From positions 1-43,884 of the forward strand of contig NZ_BQXM01000040.1 in NCBI RefSeq assembly GCF_022836495.1: a stretch of DNA of 43,884 nt, given 5' to 3'. The notes beneath the pieces are model-generated. The model was not told the origin of the DNA. It saw nothing but the letters and a program-made list of their open reading frames with translations, and ran no database searches. The DNA comes from Desulforhabdus sp. TSK. Its GTDB lineage: Bacteria > Desulfobacterota > Syntrophobacteria > Syntrophobacterales > Syntrophobacteraceae. Each line of letters opens with the position of its first letter. Within the stretch, counting starts at the first letter, position 1. Made by a program: the position numbers and the translations under genes. Shown here piece by piece: positions 15,362-23,382 of this stretch.

Positions 15362-16441
15362 TCATTGCGGTAATTTCACCTGGAGATGGGGCGGCCATTC
15401 AGCCCGGGGATCCAGGCGAACATAGGCCATACCGGGCAGTCCGGTCTTGACCCGCGTGATATGGGCGCGAAGCAAATCGGCGGAAATACGGGCCTTGATG
15501 CGGAACATGAGCTTTTCGCGCTCGATGGCCGTTTCCACCGTCTTGGGTGTGAACTGAGCCACGTTGGCTACAAAAGAAACCTGCGCGGGAATTACGTACT
15601 GGGGTGCCGCGTCCAGCACCAGGCGCACTTCGGAGCCCAACGGAACGCGCCCGGCCGCCGCAGTGGGCAGGAAAAAAGTCATGTAGACATCGCTCAGATC
15701 GACCAGGCTCAACACCCGCCCTCCCGCTCCGAGCACCTCACCCGGTTGAGCTATGCGGTACTGCACGCGTCCGTCCCGTGGCGCCTTTAGATCGCTGTCG
15801 GCAATGTCGGCGCGGATGCGCTCACAGGTAGCCATTGCAGCCTCGACAGCCGACTCCGCTCCGAGCACTTCCGACTGCGCTGTGGCAATGGCAGCCTCGG
15901 TCGCAGCCACCTGCGCCCGCGCGGCAATGACGGCGGCCTCGTAGCTTTGGACGCGGGCCCGGTCGTCATCGGCCTCCTGGTGCGAAACCCCGCCTTCACG
16001 GGCCAGCACCGAGGTTCGGCCCGCGCGCTTTCGAGCTGCATCGAGCTCCGCCTGACGCTGGACCACCACGGCCTGAGAGGCCGCTTTTTCGCTCTCGCGC
16101 TGAGCGAGACGGCTGCGGGCGGTCGCTACCGCATTCTGTGCCTGCCTCCACTGCGCTTCGGCCTGACGGAGCTGGGCCTGGAGAACCTCGGTATCCATTT
16201 GGGCGACGACCTGGCCGGCAGTAACAAAATCTCCCTCATCGACGAGAACCGTCTTGATCCGGCCTGCCAGTTTGGCCGCCACATCGATCTCGGTGGCTTC
16301 GATGCGCCCGTTGCCGCCAGCGATCACCCCGCTGTTTCCCTTGCCACTAAAATGAAACTGCCAGGCAAGCAGGACAGCGGCCGAGACGATCACACCGCCC
16401 CACGCGGCCTTTATAAACCATGTCCACCTTCGCGTTCCCAT
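15362..16441 (-). CDS. yhiI: HlyD-family membrane fusion protein, YhiI-like
   Basis: A 359-residue periplasmic adaptor with an N-terminal membrane anchor (AAWGGVIVSAAVLLAWQF). A biotinyl-lipoyl-like half motif (GRIKTVLVDEGDFVTAGQVV) is followed by a long alanine-rich coiled-coil hairpin (about 85-210) and a beta-barrel part. It would link the RbbA/YhhJ pump to an outer-membrane channel. No channel of its own is encoded next to it, but the OprM-like gene ends only 21 bp upstream, so it may share that one. A Shine-Dalgarno (AAGGAG) sits ten bases before the ATG. Confidence 0.88.
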   Translation of the reverse strand: MGTRRWTWFIKAAWGGVIVSAAVLLAWQFHFSGKGNSGVIAGGNGRIEATEIDVAAKLAGRIKTVLVDEGDFVTAGQVVAQMDTEVLQAQLRQAEAQWRQAQNAVATARSRLAQRESEKAASQAVVVQRQAELDAARKRAGRTSVLAREGGVSHQEADDDRARVQSYEAAVIAARAQVAATEAAIATAQSEVLGAESAVEAAMATCERIRADIADSDLKAPRDGRVQYRIAQPGEVLGAGGRVLSLVDLSDVYMTFFLPTAAAGRVPLGSEVRLVLDAAPQYVIPAQVSFVANVAQFTPKTVETAIEREKLMFRIKARISADLLRAHITRVKTGLPGMAYVRLDPRAEWPPHLQVKLPQ

Positions 16442-16462
16442 CCATGCGCTCCTTGTCGGATG

Positions 16463-17890
16463 TCAGTATTCCTCGTCGCCCCCCCCGCCCAGCACCGCGT
16501 AGAGGCGCACCTGGTTGGTGAGCTTTGAGAGCTGGATGGATATGAGCTGCTGCTGGGCGGCGTAGAGGGAACGCTGCGCATCCAGCACGTTCAGGTAGAT
16601 GTCGGTCCCCTTCTCGTACCGGGCATTGGAGAGCTTATAGGTTCTCTCGGTGGCATCCAGCAAAGACAATTGAGCCTCCAGTTGGTTTCCCACGGTCCCC
16701 TTTGTTGCGAGCGCATCGGCGACATCCCTGAATGCAGACTGAATCACACTCTCGTATTGAGTGATCGCAATCTCCTTATCTACCTTGCTTACCTTGAGTC
16801 CGGACCATGTCCTGGCATCAAAGATCGGCAGCACAATCTGAGGCGCATAGTTCCATGCGAGCGAGCCGGATTTGAAAAGCCCGGAGAGATCGCCGCTCGC
16901 ACTCCCTATGGCAGTAGTCAGCGAAATGCGCGGGAAAAAAGCGGCACGGGCGGCGCCGATATTGGCGTTGGCGGCCTTGAGCGTGTGCTCCGCCTGAACA
17001 ATATCGGGACGACTCAGAAGCACCTCGGAGGAGATGCCGGGTGAGACATCGGGAAGCGGTGAAACTGTGCTCAGCGCCTCGGGCAGCAGGTCGGCAGGCA
17101 CGGGGGAGCCCACCAGGAGGTTCAGGGCGTTTTCATCCTGGGCGGCCAGTTCGGTAAACCTCGCCACGTCCACCCGCGCCGTATCCACCCGCGTTTGAAC
17201 CTGCCTGAGATCCAGCTCGGGTGCGAGTCCGACTTCAAAGCGCCGTTTGATCAGGTTGTAGGCCGCCTGCTGGGTTTCCAGGGTGTATTTGGACAGTTGG
17301 AGGTTTTCCCTGTCTGCGGCAAGGGTCAGGTAGGCGTTGGCAACCTCTGAAATGAGCAGGATCTGCGCGCTGCGACGGGCCTGTTCCGTAGAGAAGAACT
17401 CCTCCAGCGCTCGCTTGCTCAGGCTACGGATGCGCCCGAAAAAATCAATTTCCCAGGAGCTGATCCCCACGTCGGCGCTGTATTGCTTCAATATCACAGC
17501 ACCGGACGCTGACCCCGATCCGCCGGAAATATCACCCGGCACGCGCTCCCGGATGTGCATCGCGCTGGCATCAACCGTCGGCAGGAGCTCTGCTCGCTGG
17601 ACGCGGTACAACGCCCGGGCTCTCTCGACATTCAGGGCGGCCACCCGCAGGTCGCGGTTATTTTCCAAAGCCGTTGCAATGACTTCTTCGAGCCGCTCAT
17701 CGGTGAAAAATTCCCTCCACTGAAGGTCCGAGGCAAGCGGCTCGCTCCCACCGGCTTGGGCCTCCTTGTATGCCACGCCGCTCGGCCACGCGGCGGGAAC
17801 CGGGGCTTCGGGCCTTTCATACTTGGGAATCATCGTGCAACCGTTGAGGCAAACAAGCACGCTCACGATCATCAAGGTCTTTTTTGTCAT
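16463..17890 (-). CDS. RND-type outer-membrane efflux lipoprotein (NodT/OprM family)
   Basis: A 475-residue outer-membrane factor. The lipoprotein signal MTKKTLMIVSVLVCLNGC ends in lipobox LNGC. Two repeats of the OEP domain follow, each with long helices (VAALNVERARALYRVQRAEL; AEHTLKAANANIGAARAAFF) and the family text GISSWEIDFFGRIRSLSKRA. It forms the exit duct for the RND pump encoded directly upstream (two bases between stop and start) and is well placed to serve the HlyD/RbbA/YhhJ system downstream too. Confidence 0.92.
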   Translation of the reverse strand: MTKKTLMIVSVLVCLNGCTMIPKYERPEAPVPAAWPSGVAYKEAQAGGSEPLASDLQWREFFTDERLEEVIATALENNRDLRVAALNVERARALYRVQRAELLPTVDASAMHIRERVPGDISGGSGSASGAVILKQYSADVGISSWEIDFFGRIRSLSKRALEEFFSTEQARRSAQILLISEVANAYLTLAADRENLQLSKYTLETQQAAYNLIKRRFEVGLAPELDLRQVQTRVDTARVDVARFTELAAQDENALNLLVGSPVPADLLPEALSTVSPLPDVSPGISSEVLLSRPDIVQAEHTLKAANANIGAARAAFFPRISLTTAIGSASGDLSGLFKSGSLAWNYAPQIVLPIFDARTWSGLKVSKVDKEIAITQYESVIQSAFRDVADALATKGTVGNQLEAQLSLLDATERTYKLSNARYEKGTDIYLNVLDAQRSLYAAQQQLISIQLSKLTNQVRLYAVLGGGGDEEY

Positions 17891-17892
17891 AA

Positions 17893-20800
17893 TCAGTGCC
17901 CCTGCTCACTCGCTAGATTCGGATCATGTTCGGTAGTCTGCTTGGCTCGTTTCTTCCCGAGCAGGCTGGATACCAGGACATAGAAAAGGGGAATGAACAG
18001 CAGGTCGATGAAGGTCCCCGACATCATTCCACCGACAACGGCGGTTCCAATGGCATTCTGTGCCCCCGCCCCGGCTCCGCCGGTCAACGCGAGGGGAAGA
18101 ACACCGAAGAAAAAGGCCAGCGAGGTCATCAGTACCGGACGAAGCCGGGTTTTGATCGCACCCAAAGTTGCCTCGACAAGGCCGGCCCCTCGCGCTATGC
18201 GCTCCCTCGCAAACTGGATGATGAGGATGGCGTTTTTCGTCGAAAGCCCCAGCGTGGTAAGACACCCAATCTGAAAGTAGACGTCGTTGGGCAGACCACG
18301 CAAGGTTGTGGCAATGGTTGCGCCCAAGAGCCCCAGAGGCAGCATCAGCAAATTTGCCAGGGGAATGGTCCAACTCTCGTACAAGGCCGCCACGCACAGG
18401 AAAATGACCAGAACGGAAAAGGCGTAGAGCAGAGGCGCCTGGGACTTTGACATCCGTTCCTGGTAAGAGAGTCCGGCCCAGTCAAAGCCAATGCCTTTAG
18501 GCAACTTTGATGTGATCTCCTCCATGACCTGCATGGCTTCTCCCGAGCTCCTCCCCGGTGCGGGCTCCCCCCAGATGTTTATCGACGGAAAGCTGTTGAA
18601 TCGCTCCAAAAGAGGCGGCCCGTAGAACCAGTGGCCGGTGGCGAACGATGAAAAAGGCGTCATCATTCCCGAAGTGTTTCGAATGTAGAGCCGCTCCAGG
18701 TCCTTTGGAAGCATGCGGTACGGTGAATCGGCCTGGATGTAGACCCGTTTGACACGGCCGGCCTGAATGAAGTCGTTCACATAGGCTCCGCCGAATGCCG
18801 AAGAGATGGTCCTGTGGATGGAGTCGATGGGAACTCCCAGGGCACCCGCCTTTTCCCAATCCACATCGATTCGGTATTGGGAAACATCATCGAGTCCGGC
18901 CGGCCGGACACGAACCAGCCTCGGGTCCTTCATGGCCATGCCGAGCAACTGGTTTCGGGCGGCCATCAAAGCTTCATGGCCAAGTCCACCGCGGTCCTGC
19001 AACTGAAAGTCAAACCCGCCGGCCCGTCCGAGCTCCATGACCGCCGGAGGCGGAAAGGCAAAAACCCTTGCGTTGCGTATTTTGGAAAACTTCGCCATGG
19101 CCCGCTTCACGATGGCATTCACTTTCAGGTCCGCCCGCTGGCGCAGGTCCCAATCCTTGAGGCTGACGAAGCTCAGCCCCACGTTCTGGCCGTTTCCTGC
19201 AAATCCCCGGCCCGCTAAGGTGAAACAGGCCGCCACGGCATCCTTCTCATCTTCCAGGAAATACTTTCGCACCTGAGTCATGACCTCCTCGGTCTGCTCG
19301 AGAGTCGAGCCGGCGGGCAGCGTTGCCTGGGCAAACATGAGGCCCTGATCCTCCTCCGGGAGATAGGCTGTGGGCAATCGAGTAAACAGATATCCCATGG
19401 CAGCAACCAGGATAAGGTAGATGGCCAGGTAGGGAAGCTTCCTGGCGAGCATATGTCCGACTATCTTTTCATACATGTTCCTGCCCCTTCGGAACGTTCT
19501 GTCGAACCACCTAAAAAAGGGCCGGAAGAGAAAGAAAGCGGCTTCCGCGGGCTCATGCCCCTTTGGTACGGGCTTGAGGAGCGATGCGCAAAGAACCGGG
19601 CTCAGGATCAGGGCCACTACGACGGAGAGGAGCATGGCCGAGACGATGGTCACGGAAAACTGCCGGTAGATGACACCCGTGGAGCCGCCGAAAAACGCCA
19701 TGGGGCCAAACACCGCCGAGAGCACCAAACTGATACCGACAAGGGCGCTGGTGATCTCTTCCATTGACTTTCGGGTTGCCTCCTTGGGCGAGAGGCCTTC
19801 CTCGGCCATGACTCGCTCGACGTTTTCCACCACGACGATGGCGTCGTCCACCAGGAGCCCGATGGCCAACACCATGGCGAACATGGTCAGCATGTTGATG
19901 GAGTATCCCAATGCCCCCAAAACCCCGAAGGTCCCCAGGAGCACCACAGGTACCGCCAGGGTGGGTACAAGTGTTGCCCGGATGTTTCCCAGAAAAATGT
20001 ACATGATCAGGAAGACCAGCAGGACCGCTTCGAAAAGGGTTTTGACCACCTCCTTGATGGCCACCTTCACGAAGGGAGTGGTGTCCATGGGGTAGATGAC
20101 CTTCATACCGGGAGGAAAGTACTTGGAAAGCTCGTTCATCTTCGCCTTGACGGCATCGGCGGTGGCCAGGGCATTGGCGCCGGGGGCCTGCCGCACGGCC
20201 AGGCCGGAGGCGGGCCTTCCGTTATAGAGTGTCAGGCTCCCGTATCTTTCGGTACCCAGCTCCGTTCGGCCCACATCACGAACTCGCACGATGGAGCCAT
20301 CCGGGTTTGTGCGTACCGGGATGGCGGCGAATTCCTCCGGGGTCTTGAGCAGGTTCTGGACGATGATCGAAGCATTCAACCGCTGGCCTTCCTCCGCCGG
20401 AGCACCTCCGAACTGGCCTGCCGAAATTTCGACGTTGTAAGCCTGGAGTGCCCGGATGACGTCTTCCATGGTGAGGTTGTAACCGGTAAGCTTGTCGGGA
20501 TTGATCCAGACCCGCATGGAATACTGCGTGCTGAAAATTTCCACTTCCCCGACCCCCGGAACTCGCGCCAGCACCTGCTGGATGCTCGACTGACCGTAGT
20601 CGGCCAGGTCAAATTCGTCCATGCTGCCGTCTTCCGAGGTCAGCCCGACAATGATGAGATAGTTTCGGGTCGATTTGCTGACCTTGACGCCCTGTTGCTG
20701 TACGACATCGGGCAAGCTTGCATAGGCGAGCTGGAGCTTGTTTTGCACCTGTGCCCAGGCGAGATCCGGATCGGTTCCCGGAGCGAAGGTGAGCTCTATT

Positions 20801-21069
20801 CTCCCGCTCCCCGAAGCATCGCTGGTGCCCGTCATGTAGAGCAGCCTGTCGAATCCGGTCATCTTCTGCTCGATGATCTGGATCACGCTGTCTTCGACGG
20901 TTTGCGCGGAGGCGCCTGGGTAGAAGGCGTCGATTGCGATGGATGGAGGAGCGATGGGCGGATACTGGGAGATGGGCAAATTGAAAATCGCCAGACCGCC
21001 GGCCACCATGATGATGATGGCAATGACCCAGGCAAAGACCGGACGGTCCAGGAAAAACTTTGATAGCAT
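17893..21069 (-). CDS. RND multidrug efflux transporter, HAE-1 (AcrB-like) family
   Basis: A full-length 1058-residue proton-driven drug pump. The proton-relay acids are present in the fourth membrane segment (GLLVDDAIVVVENV) and the matching lysine in the tenth (GLSTKNAILIIQFA). The start LSKFFLDRPVFAWVIAIIIM and the motif FGPMAFFGGSTGVIYRQF are typical. It captures hydrophobic or amphiphilic compounds from periplasm and membrane and passes them to the outer-membrane channel. It lies 12 bp after the adaptor gene and 2 bp before the outer-membrane factor gene in an operon under an adjacent TetR. Nothing looks broken. Confidence 0.95.
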   Translation of the reverse strand: MLSKFFLDRPVFAWVIAIIIMVAGGLAIFNLPISQYPPIAPPSIAIDAFYPGASAQTVEDSVIQIIEQKMTGFDRLLYMTGTSDASGSGRIELTFAPGTDPDLAWAQVQNKLQLAYASLPDVVQQQGVKVSKSTRNYLIIVGLTSEDGSMDEFDLADYGQSSIQQVLARVPGVGEVEIFSTQYSMRVWINPDKLTGYNLTMEDVIRALQAYNVEISAGQFGGAPAEEGQRLNASIIVQNLLKTPEEFAAIPVRTNPDGSIVRVRDVGRTELGTERYGSLTLYNGRPASGLAVRQAPGANALATADAVKAKMNELSKYFPPGMKVIYPMDTTPFVKVAIKEVVKTLFEAVLLVFLIMYIFLGNIRATLVPTLAVPVVLLGTFGVLGALGYSINMLTMFAMVLAIGLLVDDAIVVVENVERVMAEEGLSPKEATRKSMEEITSALVGISLVLSAVFGPMAFFGGSTGVIYRQFSVTIVSAMLLSVVVALILSPVLCASLLKPVPKGHEPAEAAFFLFRPFFRWFDRTFRRGRNMYEKIVGHMLARKLPYLAIYLILVAAMGYLFTRLPTAYLPEEDQGLMFAQATLPAGSTLEQTEEVMTQVRKYFLEDEKDAVAACFTLAGRGFAGNGQNVGLSFVSLKDWDLRQRADLKVNAIVKRAMAKFSKIRNARVFAFPPPAVMELGRAGGFDFQLQDRGGLGHEALMAARNQLLGMAMKDPRLVRVRPAGLDDVSQYRIDVDWEKAGALGVPIDSIHRTISSAFGGAYVNDFIQAGRVKRVYIQADSPYRMLPKDLERLYIRNTSGMMTPFSSFATGHWFYGPPLLERFNSFPSINIWGEPAPGRSSGEAMQVMEEITSKLPKGIGFDWAGLSYQERMSKSQAPLLYAFSVLVIFLCVAALYESWTIPLANLLMLPLGLLGATIATTLRGLPNDVYFQIGCLTTLGLSTKNAILIIQFARERIARGAGLVEATLGAIKTRLRPVLMTSLAFFFGVLPLALTGGAGAGAQNAIGTAVVGGMMSGTFIDLLFIPLFYVLVSSLLGKKRAKQTTEHDPNLASEQGH

Positions 21070-21081
21070 CGAGGTCCTCCG

Positions 21082-22296
21082 TTATTTCGATTCCACGACT
21101 GTTTGCTTTACGTTCGTTGCTTCGACCGCACCTTTCGGGCTCTCCATGGGAACGGCCTTCACGGCGGCGCCCGGCCGTATGTTCAGCATGCCCTCGACAA
21201 TCACCTGCTCTCCACCCGAGAGGCCGGAAGAGACGAGCCACTTGTCGCCGATGGCGCGGTTGAGCTTCAGCATCCTCTGCTGGGCCTTTCCCGTCTCATC
21301 CACGACCAGCGCATAGGGTTCTCCCTTCGGCGTTCGATTCACCCCTTGCTGGGGAACAAGGATGGCCTGCTCGGCGATACCCTCCTGCACGACGGCTCGC
21401 ACGAACATTCCCGGCAAGAGCATATGGTCCGGGTTAGGAACGACGATGCGCACCGTGAAAGATCCGGTTGTCGGGTCCACCGTCACGTCGCGAAATTGAA
21501 GCATGCCCTCCAGGGGATACGGCGCTCCATCGTCCATGAGAATGCGGACTGATTTCCCGTTTTTCCCATCCGCGCTGAGCTGGCCGGTTTCCATGTTGCG
21601 CTTCAAACGCAGGAGCTCGTTGGACGATTGGGTCACATCCACATAAATGGGATCGAGCTGCTGAATGGTTGCAAGCGAGGTGGGCTGATAGGCCGTAACC
21701 AGCGCACCGTCGGTCACACTGGATCGCCCGATACGCCCCGAGATGGGTGCCGTGACACGGGTGTAACCCAAGTTGATGCGGGCCGCTTCAACCTGCGTCT
21801 TCCAGTATTCGATTTCGGCCTGGGCCTGCTGCACGGCGGCTGTCGCATCGTCGTAATCCTGTCTGCTCACCGCCTTGTCTACCAATAGTTCCTTGTAGCG
21901 GTCGGCCTTCGATCGGATCGCCGGCAAATTGGCCTGGGCCTTCCCGAGGGAGGCTTTTGCCGAGTCATGGGCCACCTGGAAGGGAGCGGGATCGATCTGG
22001 TAGAGGAGCTCGCCGGCTTTCACATCGGAGCCCTCTTTGAACATCCGCTTCTGTATGATGCCGTTGACCTGCGGCCGGATTTCCGAAACAAGATACGCCG
22101 AGGTGCGGCCAGGCAGCTCTGTGTTCAGTTCGATTTTCTGCGCTTCGATGGTCACGGTGGCCGCTTCCGGGACCGGGGCCTGCGCGGCCGGCTGCTGTCC
22201 GTGGCTGCTATCACAGCCCGACAGCCAAAGAAGGCTCGATAGAACCATCAATGCCGCAGTCCATTTAAACGCCTGGTAAGTGTTGCCGGATTGCAT
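21082..22296 (-). CDS. RND efflux periplasmic adaptor (AcrA-like lipoprotein)
   Basis: A 404-residue membrane fusion protein with a lipoprotein signal (LMVLSSLLWLSGC). The lipoyl-like half motif GIIQKRMFKEGSDVKAGELL is followed by a helical hairpin (90-165), the second lipoyl half NLGYTRVTAPISGRIGRSS, and a beta-barrel and membrane-proximal domain with MLLPGMFVRA. It bridges the AcrB-like pump and the outer-membrane channel. AGGAGG lies just ahead of the ATG. It follows the TetR gene in the same direction with a 59-bp gap. Confidence 0.93.
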   Translation of the reverse strand: MQSGNTYQAFKWTAALMVLSSLLWLSGCDSSHGQQPAAQAPVPEAATVTIEAQKIELNTELPGRTSAYLVSEIRPQVNGIIQKRMFKEGSDVKAGELLYQIDPAPFQVAHDSAKASLGKAQANLPAIRSKADRYKELLVDKAVSRQDYDDATAAVQQAQAEIEYWKTQVEAARINLGYTRVTAPISGRIGRSSVTDGALVTAYQPTSLATIQQLDPIYVDVTQSSNELLRLKRNMETGQLSADGKNGKSVRILMDDGAPYPLEGMLQFRDVTVDPTTGSFTVRIVVPNPDHMLLPGMFVRAVVQEGIAEQAILVPQQGVNRTPKGEPYALVVDETGKAQQRMLKLNRAIGDKWLVSSGLSGGEQVIVEGMLNIRPGAAVKAVPMESPKGAVEATNVKQTVVESK

Positions 22297-22355
22297 TGGA
22301 GACCTCCTAAATATCTGTCATGAGTATATATTTGGTTCGGAGACACTCGATAGAG

Positions 22356-22979
22356 TCACGAGTCCGCCAGTCCTTTGAAGAAAATATCCAAAACAGCGTC
22401 CGGATCATCCGGATAGGGATAACGCTCGGGCGCATCGAGCCAGAGAAGAAGAAAAGCGTTGACGGTGCTGTCGAGAGCCACGGCCAAATGGTAGGGAGTG
22501 GCAATGGGCTTGAACCGTTTGCTCCCGATTCCGCTCTCAAAAATCGAGGCAAGCCGCTCCAGGAGATCGTAATAGCCCTTCCGCACATCCTCATCCAGAC
22601 CCGCCTTGATGTTGAAGCTCGCCCCCCGGCTCTCGGCAAGGTAGAGGCGAACGAAGGGAAGATTGTCGCGAAAAAGCTCCCCTTTGGTACGGACGAAATT
22701 CCTCAGCTTTTCAATCTCGTCGTCCGATTTTTCAGCCGACAGCGCAAAGGCCTCGTGGAACTTCTCGCATTGCTCCAAAACGAGGGCTTTGTATAGATCC
22801 TCCTTGTTCTGAAAGAACTTGTAGAGTGTTCCGATGGCGAACTCGGCCTTTGCGGCCACCTCGTGCATCGAAACATTATGGTACCCCTTCTCCGAGAACA
22901 GATTGAGGGCGGCCGCAAGTATCTCTTGACGCTGCCGCAATTTCTCTCTCTCCCGTCTGGGGAGCTTGCCGTTTTCCAT
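22356..22979 (-). CDS. TetR-family repressor of the RND operon
   Basis: A 207-residue one-component regulator. The N-terminal TetR DNA-binding domain reads ILAAALNLFSEKGYHNVSMH, EVAAKAEFAIGTLYKFFQNK; the C-terminal half is a ligand-binding helical domain with no name. It is the first gene ahead of the RND operon and co-directional with it, an autoregulated arrangement. A sigma-70 promoter overlapped by a perfect inverted repeat lies just upstream (23009-23060), the natural binding site. The inducing compound cannot be read from the sequence. Confidence 0.92.
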   Translation of the reverse strand: MENGKLPRREREKLRQRQEILAAALNLFSEKGYHNVSMHEVAAKAEFAIGTLYKFFQNKEDLYKALVLEQCEKFHEAFALSAEKSDDEIEKLRNFVRTKGELFRDNLPFVRLYLAESRGASFNIKAGLDEDVRKGYYDLLERLASIFESGIGSKRFKPIATPYHLAVALDSTVNAFLLLWLDAPERYPYPDDPDAVLDIFFKGLADS

Positions 22980-23008
22980 CGCCTGGCCTCCTGCAAAGCT
23001 ATTGGTTC

Positions 23009-23060
23009 GAGAAGTATGAACATGACGTCAAAGTATATAATTTTAATTCATACTTCTCAA
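23009..23060 (-). promoter_or_regulatory. Sigma-70 promoter overlapped by a perfect 12-bp inverted repeat (TetR operator)
   Basis: On the minus strand TTGAGA (23060-23055) and TATACT (23037-23032) are separated by exactly 17 bases, a strong sigma-70 promoter facing the TetR gene. GAGAAGTATGAA (23009-23020) and TTCATACTTCTC (23047-23058) are perfect inverted copies. One covers the -35 box and the other the expected start-site region, so a bound TetR would block transcription. The wide spacing (26 bases between arms) may mean two dimers or looping. Confidence 0.7.
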
Positions 23061-23149
23061 GACAAATCTCAACGGAGCTCCAGCCGCAAATGGAGGCGGT
23101 TTCGCGAGGAGCTTGCGGGAATTCCGGTCGTTTGGCACCGCCTTCTTCC

Positions 23150-23371
23150 TCACCGATGGGGCATATGCAAGCCCCCCTTTGCCAGTTCCTTCACGCCTGC
23201 CATCGAGAATTGTGTGATGTGATGCGCTAGACTTTCAACGAATGCGTCATGGAATGTAAGGTGGTGAAGCTTTGTAACGATTTGCCGGGCATTATGGTAG
23301 AAGACGCATTGCCCGACGATGCTCAAGGAATGCGCATATCGGGTGTTGACCTCGTCAACGTGAAAAGGCAT
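23150..23371 (-). pseudogene. C-terminal remnant of a CecR-type TetR regulator
   Basis: A 73-residue frame on the minus strand reads RYAHSLSIVGQCVFYHNARQ, then HITQFSMAGVKELAKG. This pattern (VGQC-FY--AR, then HI--FS-AG) is that of the C-terminal ligand domain of CecR/YbiH-type TetR regulators. No DNA-binding domain is present. It begins 11 bp after the stop of the second DHA2 pump, on the same strand. It is most likely what is left of a regulator, although a short coupled protein cannot be excluded. In E. coli CecR controls an ABC-2 drug exporter operon (ybhGFSR), which resembles the export genes nearby. Confidence 0.55.
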
Positions 23372-23382
23372 CGTCACGCTCC

